From Earliella scabrosa (lineage: Eukaryota > Basidiomycota > Agaricomycetes > Polyporales > Polyporaceae), in the NCBI GenBank assembly GCA_022605405.1, contig JABYQQ010000014.1:496001-560000 (forward strand): a stretch of 64,000 bases of DNA, given 5' to 3'. Both the position numbers and the translations under genes were made by a program. Numbering within the stretch: position 1 is the stretch's first letter; each line of letters begins with the position of its first letter. This document shows, one piece after another, positions 47,787 to 59,866 of this stretch. The notes below the pieces were generated by a model. It was given only the letters and a program-made list of their open reading frames with translations, made no database searches and had not been told where the DNA came from.

Positions 47787-47929
47787 TCCTCATCGTCTGT
47801 ACACCACCACCTCCACCGTTGACATCGATGTTGATATGTTTGAGGGACCACCGTCCGGGAGTTAGTGGCGCGCTGCTGTCCTCTACTCCAACGGCACCCT
47901 TGGCCAGGTTCGCCTAGAGACTGCTGAGC

Positions 47930-47938
47930 ATAAAAAGG
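47930..47938 (+). promoter_or_regulatory. TATA box of family B gene B5
   Basis: The sequence cataaaaag lies about 55-60 bases before the ATG at 47994. Confidence 0.45.
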
Positions 47939-47993
47939 CCGACATCTCGATATCGGGGATCACTAGCACTTGCAGATACCTCGGACGTTCAAC

Positions 47994-49530
47994 ATGGCTC
48001 AAGGTTTACTCGACATACTTGCGTCCTGGAAGCTGCACAAATTTCGTCAATCTGACCTGCCATTCGAGATTGGCGTTGGATCGCTGGAGAACGGTCCCGA
48101 ACTTATCGAAGCGAAGCGTACTGGCGCTGTACAGTGGGGGGTATGTTCTTTTAGCTCTGATTATGCGACGTTCGCTGACATGCAGGCCGGTACAGATATT
48201 CTTTGCTGGTACCGATACTCCGGCTGTGTTCAGCTATGCCGCTGTGTTTGCCTCGGCGGATGATTATCTCACCGGCAATTTAGTCATGGCCGGCACACCA
48301 GATCCTCCCAATGTGGACTTGACGAAGATGTGAGTTGTCATACAGCGCACGAGAACCGAACGCAGTCTGAATATTTGACTAACAGTCAACGTCATGCAAA
48401 TCATAAATGTTACTATGCGTTCTCCTTTGATACATCGCGAGATGACGGACTCTATATTTACCAGAAGGTACCGTATCTCCGCAGAAGCACTCATGTGCAT
48501 TGTACTGAGGGTTATGGAACAGAAGTTGGAGACTTACATGCAAACGGTCCAAGGCTTCAACCCTACTCACGTTGACCGGAGGATCGGTGGCCGCGGACGT
48601 GAGACCGGCGTCAATTACCGGTTCTGGATGCGGACTCCGATGTTCCTCCGGCTCGAAGGTGGACAGGACAAACCTCCGTGCCCCGATTACCTCCACGAGT
48701 CGGTTCGCAAGGCTGACAAGGAATCTTGGATGTACCGAGCGAACCCGATCCGGCCTCGCATCAGGTCCATCGAGGAGGGGAGACTGCGGGATATCGCTCA
48801 GTCCACGCCAAGCGTGCTGGAATTCGGGGACATCGTAGCGATGACATTCATGGTTACCTACGTGGAAGGCAGATTCGACTGGTATCCTCATTATCACCTC
48901 CTCGACGTCGTTCGCGTCCAGCATGCGCCTCATGTCGCGCCGCCCGGGCCCGCGGCGTTTATCGCGAGGAGCCCTACACTGGCGTTCCGTGAAGATCTAC
49001 AGGACGGGGAAGTTGTGGATGGTACGTCAGGTTTTGCGCGTGAGCAAGTCAGTTACTAACGGAGTGTTCCAGTTGGCGCGGTAGTGAAGGCTGGTGCTGA
49101 CACCGCGCTGCCGTTCGGAGCGTCCGAGCTCCCACACAATGGGCAGTCGGACATTGTGCTCGGTGTCTTCAAGGACTGTGACGTTGATGCCATTGCGTCT
49201 GCCATACCCGTTGCCGAACCGGACAAACGCGGCGAAGACGGCGGCATCCCGACTGGGGTGGAGGACGTTGGTCTCGAGTATCTCTCTTCTACAGTCGGGT
49301 CGGCGGCGCCGCACACCGTCGATGGGACGGCTGTGGAGGGTTGGACAAGCGACAGCTCGGATCTTACCGACATCGCGGAAGGGAGTCGGGGCATTGCAGA
49401 GCCAAGTGAACAGTTGAGACGCAGCTCCGTGGCACGGTCCCTCTCGCCGATAACTGGAAGGAAGAAGCAGCCAGGGACCGGTCCTGCGAGGCGGCGGCGG
49501 CAGCGCCCGAGTCGAGTTCCAGCTCATTGA
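47994..49530 (+). CDS. family B orphan protein (B5), large member
   Basis: Start MAQGLLDILASWKLHKFRQS. After a first intron come VQIFFAGTDTPAVFSYAAVF and ADDYLTGNLVMAGTPDPPNV. The join across 48330-48465 has two workable models; both lead into ALMCIVLRVMEQKLETYMQ, then FRFWMRTPMFLRL-type text (NYRFWMRTPMFLRLEGGQ), KESWMYRANPIRPRIRSIEE, LEFGDIVAMTFMVTYVEG and WYPHYHLLDVVRVQH. A canonical intron near 49020-49072 leads to a long low-complexity tail rich in D, E and G, ending in a basic SPITGRKKQPGTGPARRRRQ. The tail resembles a nuclear localisation signal. I recall numerous unnamed relatives in Agaricomycetes, but assign no function. Confidence 0.65.
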
Positions 49531-50637
49531 ACGTGTGATATGTAAGTGCCGCATGTATGCTGCAGCGCCGTTGCCTGACGTACTTCACAGCCCTGTTCCC
49601 TATGATTAGGTGTATTCTGCATCGTCGGAGGCGTGTCCGGTTGATTGATATGTGAGCGTACCTAGTGACATTCCGAGAAGGGCACTATCGTGCACCGAGC
49701 ATATGATCCTTGTATATTTAGTTGTCTGTATGTGTGCACAGATACATAATATAATCTGGCCTGAGAGTGTTTTGACGCGCTCTCGCCGATGCGCTGTTTT
49801 TTTTGGCAGGATTGAACGTGTTCTGATTAGTCTACAAGTTCATCACCGCTCCATTCAATGGCCCACGCAGAGTCGCCGTCATGGCGACTATTCTGTTCCC
49901 GTTCGACTATCTGGTCCGTTGCGACCTCACTAGCATCCCGACTGGTACAATTATAGATAGTGGGGAACACAAGAAATATAGATAGTAGGGAACACAAGAA
50001 ATATTGAAACGCAACACATAAGGTGTTCTCGGAGCACATGGACTTCCTTGAAGTATCCACCGACAATGTGCTATGACAAGCGCAGGTCGTGCAAGAGACG
50101 GCGGAGTATGCTCCCTCGAAATCAGACCTGTGAAACAGGGGACGGTGCGCGCCCACAGCTGTTCCGACTCTGCTAGACGTGGTCGAACTCCTTAGTCGCC
50201 TCCGTCATATCCATGGCTCCAGAGGATGATGAGTATGTGTCGTTTATATTTTGCGCCGCAGCTATTGCATTTCGTGTTCGGGCCACAGGGTCCCTAAGGG
50301 TCCGAGCTCAGTAGTCACAAGAGGCAGAGACCGGCGGTACGTACCCGTCTGTACACCCGCGTACCTCTGATGCCGCAACTACAAGTGTTAGGAGGACGTG
50401 TCTTTGCGATCTCGTCAGATTCCTGGTGGATTGCTGTGCACGTATACGCACCGCGAGTTCAGTTGTAACGGGCAAGAGGATTTCGGGCGTGTCAAAGCGT
50501 GCCCAGAAAGCTAGTGACGGTTAGGCGAGACCCACGAATGGCTTGAATGACGCCGTGCACCTTCGTCCTCCACGGGGGGGTAGGTCAAGAACAAGGCATC
50601 GAGTGCTAGAAAGAATATGAGATCGGGAGGACGGACG
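49531..50637. other. intergenic with short tandem repeat
   Basis: Apart from the 25-bp tandem duplication at 49953-50002 I see no convincing gene. A 109-codon minus frame (49827-50156) has a hydrophobic stretch (CSLLSIFLVFPTI) but no other support. Confidence 0.35.
49953..50002 (+). repeat. 25-bp tandem duplication
   Basis: Two adjacent 25-base units starting atagatag and ending caagaaat differ at one position (tgggg against taggg). Confidence 0.8.
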
Positions 50638-51896
50638 TCACTCTAAACCGGTGAAGCATGCGAGAGACGTACATTCCTCGTCATCGTCATCTCCCGAAGG
50701 CCGACCTGAAGACACACAGACACAGACACATATATATTTAGTCAACGGAGGCAACGACGAACTGCGGAGCCACGTACCATAGTGGAACAGCTGCGATGGC
50801 CATGGGACGTGTGGCGATGGTGCGTAGATGCGGGGCCACTCCTGATATGCGTCACCGCATACGTTGGCGGCCGACCGGTCAGTTGGAGAACAGGAATGAG
50901 TGCGTTGGCGCGCTCGCGCTCCATCTAGTACACCGGGGATGGACGAGCTCTCTGCGCCTACCAAGTCGTCCGGTGTTGGCTGAAGCGGGCGATGAACAGA
51001 GGTTGCCGTGGATTTGTTGCTGACCGGCGTCGGTGAGGTCCATTGTCTGGCGACGGCGATATCCGGACGTTCGTGATATGTAGACGCAAATCCGACGTTC
51101 TGCAATGCAGATATGAGCAGTAGGTGACATTTATGACAACCGGGGAGCGTACCGTGGAGCGTGCGGCAGCGGACACTAAATGTATAGAGTCTGGATCGGT
51201 AGACGAGCGAGAGGCCTCGGTCGAAGAGTGGTCGATTGAGCAGTCTGTGAGGCCCTCAATGTACATATACGGCGATGGCGCGCGACGTTCGGGAGCGAGG
51301 TTTGACTCAGGATGTACGGGAAACGGTTGAGCATCGGTGCAGCATGTGGCAACGATTTCGGTGCGCGGGTGGTCATTGGGGATGGCATAGACGGAGGTCT
51401 GCAGAAATATTGCGCGTTATCGAATCGTAGACGAAGTCAGATCTGATGAGAATGCGCGTACCGGAGCGACGGTATCGTCCGAGAGCGAATCAATGGCAGT
51501 GAACGATGAGGAGCGCCGTGCAGATGAGCGTGTCATCGTCCTGCCCCCGGCGGTGCCGTAGGGGCACGGCCGCTCGTAATAGCACCGTAGTCCCCTAGAT
51601 TTGCAGCTCCTACACGGGTGGCCTCCGGTGCACTGCAACAAATCAGTTCAATTGGAGGAAGACCATAGCGTAGAGTGAAGATGAATGTCCCACGCGCAAC
51701 AAGCCCCGCGTTGCACAAGGAGCACATTGACTGGAGATGAGATACAGGGGAGCGGATGTGCGGATACGCGTGGACGGTGGCAGTTTGCCCTAGTAGAGTA
51801 AATGTGAGCGATACTGTCCACATTCCATGCGAACACCTGACCACATTGATCGCGCCTATATTCGCACAACACACATCCCCGATAGTTGTGAGCCAT
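50638..51896 (-). CDS. Zn2Cys6 DNA-binding protein, five exons
   Basis: Start MAHNYRGCVLCEYRRDQCGQ at 51896. After an intron of about 200 bases come CTGGHPCRSCKSRGLRCYYE and RPCPYG. Together they give C-x2-C-x6-C-x8-C-x2-C-x6-C, the fungal binuclear zinc cluster, with one extra Cys in the linker. Exon 2 ends DSLSDDTVAP at donor gtacgcgca. Exon 3 reads TSVYAIPNDHPRTEIVATCC to LVSAAARST, exon 4 reads NVGFASTYHERPDIAVARQW to WPSQLFHYG, and exon 5 reads RPSGDDDDEECTSLACFTGL. All phases agree. The protein is about 290 residues and lacks the usual fungal-specific middle homology region, so it may be a minimal regulator. It could control the neighbouring orphan genes (inference). Confidence 0.7.
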
Positions 51897-52912
51897 TCGG
51901 AATTGTCAACTTAGGGGCATTAGACCGTACTGTGCGGTTTGTACGAGGCACTCCACCTCACTCCCTCGGCGGATGGCTGGACTGGTCGTGTAGCCATCAC
52001 AGTAGCAACGCTGGAGAACGGTGTAGGAGGAGATGGCGACGAAATTTACTAAGGCGCCTCTGATGAGGTTTATAACGAAAGCAGGGAAGCGTGTACGACG
52101 GATGGCAACTGGGTCAGAGGTCAATCAGTCGAAGAACGAGAATGTGGAGAGTATGGCGACGCCGCAACTTACCGCAGCCTTGGGCTGCCTAACGTTGACA
52201 TCCCGTCGCGCGCCCAACGTTTACGAACAGCATGAGTAATAACGTGCAGTAGCAGAAGCGGAGACAACAGTTCACCCGCTAGCAAATTTTCTGTTCGACG
52301 TTGCATCGTTCGGCTTCTCAACACGCTGTCGAATGCGTCAAAATGTATCAGATCGATAGGCGGAAGGGCGAAAATGCACGATGATTTCGCCCGTTGAGGT
52401 ACTGCAGTCAGGCATTGCCAGACTCGCTTCGAACGCGGTGTGCCTGCTCTTCGTCCGTTGTCGTCGCCGTACTGAAAAGAGAACTGCACGGTTGCAAAGG
52501 AACTCAAACACCAAACACTATTGGACGTACCTATATTCCAGCCCCGATTCTACATTGCGAGAATTCAGGGCGCGCGACCGAAGGCCAAGAATGTCCGGGG
52601 TCCGTCTGCAAACCGGTGGTGTGTTCATTATCTCCGTCCAGACCACCGGCCCTATTGACGGCCGGTGATATGGCGTCGAGAGGTTGAACAAAGCGGGAAA
52701 TGCATAAAGGGACGGGTAATGTACACAGATCGAGGTCAGAATCCGTGAGCCGTGTTTCATACATCGAAGAGTGGAGCAAAGTATGTAGGAGAAATTTTGC
52801 AGAAGAGCGCAAGAGGGCACAGTGCGGGAAAGAATCGCGTGAGACGTCATCTTCATGGAACGGTACTAAGCCGAGCGCGAGGCCTAGAATCGATGAGATC
52901 AGGAGACTGACG
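51897..52912. other. unresolved, no supported gene
   Basis: Short frames occur on both strands: 52033-52239 on + (basic, ITKAGKRVRRMATGS) and 52169-52507 on - (LLAGELLSPLLLLHVITHAV). Neither has splice or family support. Some of this may be the 3' region of the gene ending at 52913. Confidence 0.3.
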
Positions 52913-53863
52913 CTACGGGGCAGGGGGCGTACTTGCCTTCTTTCCGTACGGCGCAACTAATCGCCACCCCCTCCTGGTCCTGGTGATAGGAAGAGGTGGC
53001 GACTCGTCCTCGACGTGCATGCGAAAGTCCATCACCCACGCGTCCATATCTCCGAAGTACAGCCAGTCCCACAGAGACCCGGCCATGAACGCCTCCGTCC
53101 AACTGTCCTCACTCAGCTCGAATCCCCGCTCCGCATACTTGGCTATGGCGAGGCGATCCTTCGCCATGAGTGGTCCGTCTTTGATGAGACCTCGACGAGA
53201 CATTGTCGCGTGAGGGAAGCCACATGCACAACCGTCGGGAAAGATGAAGTTGGTGACCAAAGTGGACCAGAAGTGCCGGAGCGGGGTGACTGGAGAGTGT
53301 ACGATGCTTCTGATGACATCGACCTTGCGACCGGTGGCACTGGTGTAGCAGCGAACTACTCGTATACCGTTCTCGCCGTTGACGTGAGATCCATCCGTCT
53401 CCGGAGGGCGACGGGTGAAGTTCAGGCCGCAAGGGTCCTCGACGGCGTTGATGAAGTCAGGGAAGGTGGTGTCGGGAACGTAAATGTCCAGGTCACCTGG
53501 TATCCATTTCTCGTCCTCAAGGAAGAACTGTAGAGCAACCGAACCGGAGATGATAGCTTCGTGCTTCGTCAAGAGCGCGTTGAACCGTGTTGTATCGCCG
53601 ATGAATGGAGCCACGGCGGCGTTGAAGCGCTTCTTCAACACCGTGGATACAACGGTGAAAATGGCACGACTAGTTCGCCGCCAGCGAACCAGGTCCAGGA
53701 TATCGCTCTGATGGACAATCAAGATAATGATGTCCACCGGGAACCTGGGACACGCTCCTTCAGTGGACGGAGGGGAATAGCGGACTGTTTACGCACAGAA
53801 GAGGACCTGCGAGGTCGTATGCGCCACAGGAAGGGAGAGGTTGTGCCATACGGGCCCCGGCAT
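52913..53863 (-). CDS. F-box / nucleotidyltransferase-fold protein (N1), DxD motif intact
   Basis: The start MPGPVWHNLSLPVAHTTSQV at 53863, with a short intron (gtaaacagt to tgtcccag), supplies the N-terminal part of an F-box-like helix set: FPVDIIILIVHQSDILDL, then VRWRRTSRAIFTVVST. A nucleotidyltransferase-fold core follows: ISGSVALQFFLED with PGDLDIYVPD, the G-S ... D-x-D pattern of the Pol-beta superfamily. Later segments are LVTNFIFPDGCACGFP and ATMSRRGLI, conserved in the two paralogues, and FMAGSLWDWLYFGDMDAW. A TATA box lies near 53980 (minus strand ctataaag). Such proteins are numerous in Agaricomycetes. Whether they transfer nucleotides is unknown; this copy keeps the metal-binding aspartates. 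Confidence 0.7.
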
Positions 53864-54572
53864 CGACGCTCGAGCTGTGGGTTGAATCGAGACACATGCT
53901 GATGCCGAATGACGACGACGTTGGTGTGAGTGGCAATAATGGTCGCTGTAGATTTCCAGGAGCAGAAGGCCACAAGCACTTTATAGTCGAGGTAGACAGT
54001 GGGGACATATCGTGGACGTTCGGTGGAGTTGGAGACGGATGGTGGGGCTCAGACGGTCTGCCGCAGTGCTGCGACTGCCGCTACATCGGCGTCTATCGGC
54101 TACTTATTCGGACATGCCACTTCCAGTATGCATCGCACAATAGTTCCTCCTCCGAACTCCGTGATGGCCCGTAGCTCCAATGTGCACATCAATTTCGAGT
54201 ACGTCCCGGGCACACGAACGCAAGCGAGTGGTACAGGGCACTCACAAACCCGACCCACACTCCATACTCCACAGACACAGGTCCATTTACTACTTACTCC
54301 GCACGTATCGCCACTTCCTGCCCGTAGATCTTTCACACCTACAATTTCCTGTTGTTACATTTCGAACGCTTCGCAGAACATTACAGAGCATGGGTTGTCA
54401 CGTTTGTAGGAATTGTATTATGTGAGGGAACACCGCGGCGAGTCCGGTTCGCGATCTGTTGCAGTGCCAGGTAATCATCTCGCCTTCAACACCCCTACGT
54501 CCAGTACGACATCCATATCAGAGAGTAAAGTAGCGCTAGGAAAACGTTGCAGTAAAGACAAGAAACATTCAG
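53864..54572. other. intergenic
   Basis: Holds the promoter of the gene ending at 53863, including a TATA element near 53978-53986. No further gene seen. Confidence 0.45.
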
Positions 54573-55850
54573 CTAAGGAGGAGCCGATCGCGATCGACTA
54601 ACATTCTCGAGCTTCCGATACAGAAATGAGTAGGGGAAATCGCAGCCGAAATCGTACCGACCACTCGTACACGCGGGCAAGACGGCATTAGGAACAATAA
54701 CGGTCGGCGCAGAGACGAGAGCACCGTGTAACAACTCATCTGCAACAGCACAGAACCTATCGCATCTCTGACTGGACCACAACCGCCAGATTGCCCCATG
54801 TCCGTAGGGCGCAACGCCCCGTCTCTTCGCCAACTCCGCATCCCCGCTGAAGTGATCCATGAAGACCACGAGGGACCCTTGATCGCCGAAGAAGCGGGCT
54901 TGGTCGGGACATATGTATGCGTCTCGGAGACAGGGATAGATGTCCAAACCGTCGTTGAGCGGAGGAGACTTCTTGTACTGGGGCCAAACGGTCGGGTGTA
55001 ACGCGAAGTCGAAGCCAACACCGTGCATACGATGCATGGTGATAAAGTCCTTGTCCTCCATTGAATCTACGCACAGGTCCGCCATCAGGGCAAGTCTTCG
55101 CAGGGTGAGCCTCGGATAAGCACACCCGAAGGTGTACGGTGTCACGAAGTTCATCAGCCCCGTGGTCCATGTCCGGCTGATTGGGGAGCAGGCGCTAACG
55201 CAGTCGGCCTCGTAGACCCAGATGAATAGGCCAGTAGTGGTGAGGATTGTCGCGACTCGTCCTATTGAGCGGTCGGCCGCGAATGAGTCCGTGGTAGGTA
55301 CGACGTCGAGGAGCATTGCATCGCGAGAGAGTTCGGTGGATAGGTCAAGCAGGTCGAGCAAGGTGTAGAACTCGGTGTCGCCTACGAATACCTCCATGCG
55401 AGCGGGGCAGAAGTCGGCGTCACGCAGAATATACGACAGCGCGAACTCCCCTCCGATGACCGCACGGCACTCCGCGAGGACCTCCAGGAATTGCTCAATG
55501 CATTGGACGAACCGGCGGAGCATCACACGCAGGGTGCGCTTGAAGGCGTCCGCGACGTGAAGGTAGTTTGTTCGGCTCGTTTTCCTCCACAGCAACAGTG
55601 TCTCCAGGTCCATGTGGTCAGTCAGGGCATGCTGCACCCCGACGGTGTTGCTACGCGGTCGTAAGCGACAGTCAAGAACAATGTGATGAAGAGTTCCGTA
55701 CACGAAGTCATCTAGAACGGTGTCCCGGAGGCGATCCCCACCTCTGTCACTCCTGGGGTCCGGAAAAGCGCGGCGAGACAGTTGACTTCTGGAACGGTGC
55801 CATGTATTTGTAAGGTACACGACCGAGAGGAAAACAGATATGGGACGCAC
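54573..55850 (-). CDS. F-box / nucleotidyltransferase-fold protein (N2), catalytic motif lost
   Basis: An open frame of up to 425 residues (first Met MRPISVFLSVVYLTNTW; the true start may lie downstream or be split by an intron). Matching blocks: LLLWRKTSRTNYLHVADAF (F-box-like), RAVIGGEFALSYILRD, ARMEVFVGD in the position of the DxD strand, LMNFVTPYTFGCAYPRLTLR and FITMHRMHGVGFDFALHP. The two aspartates of DxD read M-E here, preceded by R, so a Pol-beta-type reaction is unlikely. GHGAIWRLWSSQRC near the C-terminus parallels the 61.3 kb copy. About 700 bases downstream of N1 in the same direction, so a tandem duplication. Confidence 0.65.
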   Translation of the reverse strand: MRPISVFLSVVYLTNTWHRSRSQLSRRAFPDPRSDRGGDRLRDTVLDDFVYGTLHHIVLDCRLRPRSNTVGVQHALTDHMDLETLLLWRKTSRTNYLHVADAFKRTLRVMLRRFVQCIEQFLEVLAECRAVIGGEFALSYILRDADFCPARMEVFVGDTEFYTLLDLLDLSTELSRDAMLLDVVPTTDSFAADRSIGRVATILTTTGLFIWVYEADCVSACSPISRTWTTGLMNFVTPYTFGCAYPRLTLRRLALMADLCVDSMEDKDFITMHRMHGVGFDFALHPTVWPQYKKSPPLNDGLDIYPCLRDAYICPDQARFFGDQGSLVVFMDHFSGDAELAKRRGVAPYGHGAIWRLWSSQRCDRFCAVADELLHGALVSAPTVIVPNAVLPACTSGRYDFGCDFPYSFLYRKLENVSRSRSAPP

Positions 55851-56623
55851 AATGAGACCTCCCCGTCAAAGGAGACAGGCGTGCCATCGAAAGCGAGGGA
55901 AACGGATTGCATTGCGTGATGGACGAGGTATCGAGGTTAGACAGGTGGAGGAAGTCACCTCGATGCCGTTGAATCGCCTTTGAGTATCTGTAGTCGATAT
56001 GGAAGACGGACTGTTGTGAATATTCGTGTCACATGTTAGTGGGAGCACCAACACAATCTACCCCTGAGACGAACCGGCTGACCGTATGCCTCACCCATCA
56101 CTCCTCCTTCTAAGGTCCGCATCGCCGCCAGCATGTATGCGATGTGGTCTTGAACGTTACTTGCAAGAACTGTAGGACCTTAGTCGGTAGGCAGCGCTGG
56201 TGGAGACCCAGCCCTCGTCGCACAAGTCGTTGCAATCCGCCCACCGCTTACCGCAACCACAACTCGCTGGAGTTGGGGCTGCCGCGACCAAAGATTACTC
56301 CATGCTCACAGCGGGAATGAACACTGTGGCGCTGTGTCTTGCTATGCTGTATCGGCGAGAGGATGTGGTGACTTAGGCAAAATCGCAAGTGGGGCGGCAG
56401 CGAAGACCGGCAAACACCGGACCGGATTAGGCGCGAGAATGTTGATGTCAGACGACGCGTGGACCTGGCGTCTAGCACGCGTACTTGCCGTGCGGAGCAC
56501 ACCGGGCGCTCGCAACTCCAGGTACAACCGCCACCGTGCTATTAAGTATCGTGATGTCACTCGCTTAACCTTTACTACAGCCATCTCTGATCATAAGTAA
56601 GTACTGTCTGCCAACTCACAAGC
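55851..56623. other. intergenic
   Basis: No supportable gene. Short frames on both strands lack splice or family support. Confidence 0.4.
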
Positions 56624-57120
56624 AGTGATGTGCAGAGCTCGGCTCGGTTTGAAAGGCGCGGCCACGGCTCGGCTTGGGGACCTACGCCCTGCTTGAAATG
56701 CAAGCCAGGCTCTTCATGACGGTTCGGGCTCTGCTCGGCCTGAGCCAGAGCCCACAGGTGGCGGGCACTATCTCGAATCTGGATGTCAAGTGACGGGGAT
56801 AGAGGGCGCCGGAGGCTCCTGTATAGACAGGAAAATTGAGGGTTAAATCAATTCAGCAGTACTCACTTCAATTTCTACGTTTAAATCCGAAGTCCGCTCG
56901 CTGACCTTTGACTGGTCATCCACTCGTCATCCTCCAGCATCATCAAGCCCAAACTCAGAACGCCGCCCAAACTCGAAATGGTAATGAGCGGTGCTGTGAG
57001 ATTCCCCAGGCCAACCTGAAAGGTGGGCCTGGCCCGGCCTAAAGAGCGCCAGCTTAAGAAGCCTGATTGTTTCAGGCCAGGCCGTATTCCGGGCCATCTA
57101 GTATATACAGAGAGCCATGT
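56624..57120. mobile_element. possible hAT-type MITE or transposon remnant
   Basis: The left edge reads cagtgatgtgcagagctc followed by GC-rich ggctcgg/gcctgagcc repeats; the right part (56995-57115) carries ggcctggcccggcc and caggccaggcc. Such subterminal repeats and a CAGTG start are usual for hAT-derived small elements in basidiomycetes. I did not find a perfect terminal inverted repeat or 8-bp target duplication, and there is no transposase frame. Confidence 0.3.
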
Positions 57121-57589
57121 CTTCATCACACTGTGAGCATAGCAAAATTTTGGACCAGTGCCATAACATACACCTATAAAGAAGATCTAAGTTGTGTTTT
57201 GAGCTGTAGAGCGAATGGCACAATGACTTAAGTAAATATGCTTGCTAACAATCTGTGTTGAGAAGGTAAAGTACACCTAGGATAATTGATGAGGGCACAT
57301 AGATTATTCTGATCTAGGTTCTGGCTTCCAAGTATGATAGATGTCTCTGAGAATCGGTTTAGGTATGAGAGGATTCAAAATAATGGTCTGTATTGTATGT
57401 ATATGACCAAGCACTTTACCAAGTATCTTAGCGTATATGTTCTACACTAGTGCCCATTCAAACAACAATGAAAGAGATATGTCTATTTTCTCTGGTTTAT
57501 ATACCAATTCACTGGATGGACCAGCATCACTAAAGGAATGATTTGTAGTGATGTCAATGCATCTGAATGCTATAAGCATGGTAACTACA

Positions 57590-59240
57590 CATCATTCTGA
57601 AGCCTACACAGCCAGGTGTGCACGGAGCATTCTAGATATTTGGTCAGAAGTTATCTGTCGAGGCAGTGCTCGAGATGCAGATTTTGAATAGCTCTTTGCC
57701 CACTCAACAGTTTCATATGAAACTTTGCAGACACATTGCAAATGTGTCTGCGCATCGTTGTGGGAAATATCAACATGATTGATAGAGGTATATTTATGTT
57801 ATGGGCGGATTTCCCAGAACCTGAATAAACAGAATAAGCACCACTAAGCAAGTAAGTGTTTTTCTATTCCACTGATGGTATCAGAAGTTTTCAATCTGTG
57901 CAAAATCTACAAATTGACCTGTAATCTGAACTAAAATAAAACATGGTCCATATGGATCTGGATTAAAATGTGAGAGACTCAGTAACCTGTGACAACAGAT
58001 TTGCATTATCTGTAGTGGGTCTACGCTCAGTTTTATGTCAGATGCTTTCTAAACAGTGCTTCTGTACTTCAGTGTAGTGCCCCACACATCAAACATGTAT
58101 GAAACAAACTACTATTAGAGTAATGGGTAAGTATAACTTGTCAATTATCTGCTCAAACACCAGCAGTGACCCAACAGATAAATTACGATCTAATACTCAG
58201 AGCGACCTGTGGATGTGTGGACATTTGTATTGAACACTGATGTTGTGGATAAGATAGCACCATAAATTATATAATGGTCTAAAATTCTATAACATGAGAT
58301 TCAGCGCTTGGATGTACATGCTCAGGGGAGCCGCGGGTCGGTTCTGATATCTGGGAATTTTGGGTGGCCAGATAACTTCCGACCGGCGCTTCCATACTGG
58401 AGCGTTGTGCCTCAGACATTGAACAGATATCGGACAGACCGATATTGGAGGGAGGTCTAAGCGCCGGCTGCAAAATATCTGTTCGGTACCCAGCGCCGCC
58501 CCGGCAGATAACTTCCGACCAAATACCCAGGGCGCCTGGTGCACACCTGGGCGTGTATATATAAATACATTTAGTACTGTTATATTACCACCATATGAAT
58601 AACAATGTGCAGAGAGTAAACACAGTGCAAACTGATGATAATAAGCCACTAGAAGCCATAGAAACTGTGACTTCCCAAACTATAATTCTACACACTGAGG
58701 TAAGTGCCAGCAGCATGAAATATTTGATTGAAAGTTATCAGTAGGAGAGTTCCAACCAGTGCTTCAATACTAGAGTGTCTTGAGCAAGATATCGAACAGA
58801 TATTGGACAAACCAATCTGAGGTAACTAACTAAATGCTGGCTGCCAGACATTATCTGATATCCAGTGGTGCTCCTACAGATAACTTCTAAACAAATATCT
58901 GGGGTGCCCAGTGCACATCTGGCCATATAGTAGCATGTGCCACTTTGTGATCTTGTATCATATTAATTTATATGATGATGCAATGTTCTCTCTGGTCCCG
59001 CTATCTAACCTATGCGCCGGGAGTCTGGGATATTTGGTCGGAAGTCATCTGTGGATGCAACTCTGGATATTGGGTGGTGATCTGGTGCCCAGCGCTTAGT
59101 CATCAAACCCATATCACTTTGTCTGATATCTGTTCGATGTCTGCCCCATGACACTTCCGTATTGAAGCACCAGTCAGAAATTATCTGGCCGCCCCGGATT
59201 TCCAGATATCGGAACCGACCCAGAGCTCACCTGAGTGTGT
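57590..59240. repeat. degenerate dispersed repeat family in AT-rich block
   Basis: A core resembling agataacttccgaccaaata recurs: 58506 (+), a short form at 58368 (+), 58889 (+, cttctaaac variant), 59030-59052 (inverted), about 59190 (inverted, partial) and 57632-57656 (inverted). A second shared block is ccgaccggcgcttccatac at 58379 against ccaaccagtgcttcaatac at 58752. Spacing and orientation fit several nested non-autonomous elements. No coding capacity. Surrounding sequence from 57.1 to 61.3 kb is clearly richer in A and T than the rest of the window. Confidence 0.6.
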
Positions 59241-59866
59241 ATGTTTGCACAGTTATACCTGCATCTGAGGTAGAATTTTTATTGACACATTTTTGTTATA
59301 TGTTCTACACGCTCAGGTGAGTGACAGACCAGATTTAACGTCTAGAAACTTGCATTAGTTAGACAAATCTGGATCAATGATTCAATACTGAAGTGTCATA
59401 TTCTATATGCTAAATAGTTACTTGGCAAAGTAGGATTCTCAATGACTAGATACCTCCAATGATGTCATCATTTGGAGATGAAAGCAGCTGCCAGGCAATA
59501 ACTTTAAATCTAATATGTAAGACTTCCAGATCACAACTGAACGTATAGAAGCAGTTGTTAGAATTGTGATAATGATCAATACCTTCACATTGCATGTGTG
59601 GACATGACATGTCTCAAATCAAAAACACAGAGTTCTGCAGCCGGGACCTTCTTTTTAAGCGCAATCGAACATTCTCGAAAAGTGGAGATGTACGTAATCT
59701 ATTTTGAAATAACTGCTGAAAAGTTCTGGAACATTGACGTCATGATGACGTATGTAACTTTTTATCTATATTAGAGACCGCTCAACACCGACGTGCCCAC
59801 AGACATCCTTTCCAGAGTGCATCATCTTCTATAGCATCACTCATCGTCATTTTTTCTGGCTCTCCA

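Noticed and set aside
50705..50745. CA/GA and TA-rich microsatellite-like run
   Set aside because: Lies inside the last intron of the Zn2Cys6 gene and is too short and irregular to be meaningful.
54100..54601. Overlapping short ORFs on both strands
   Set aside because: No coding character, no splice context, probably intergenic.
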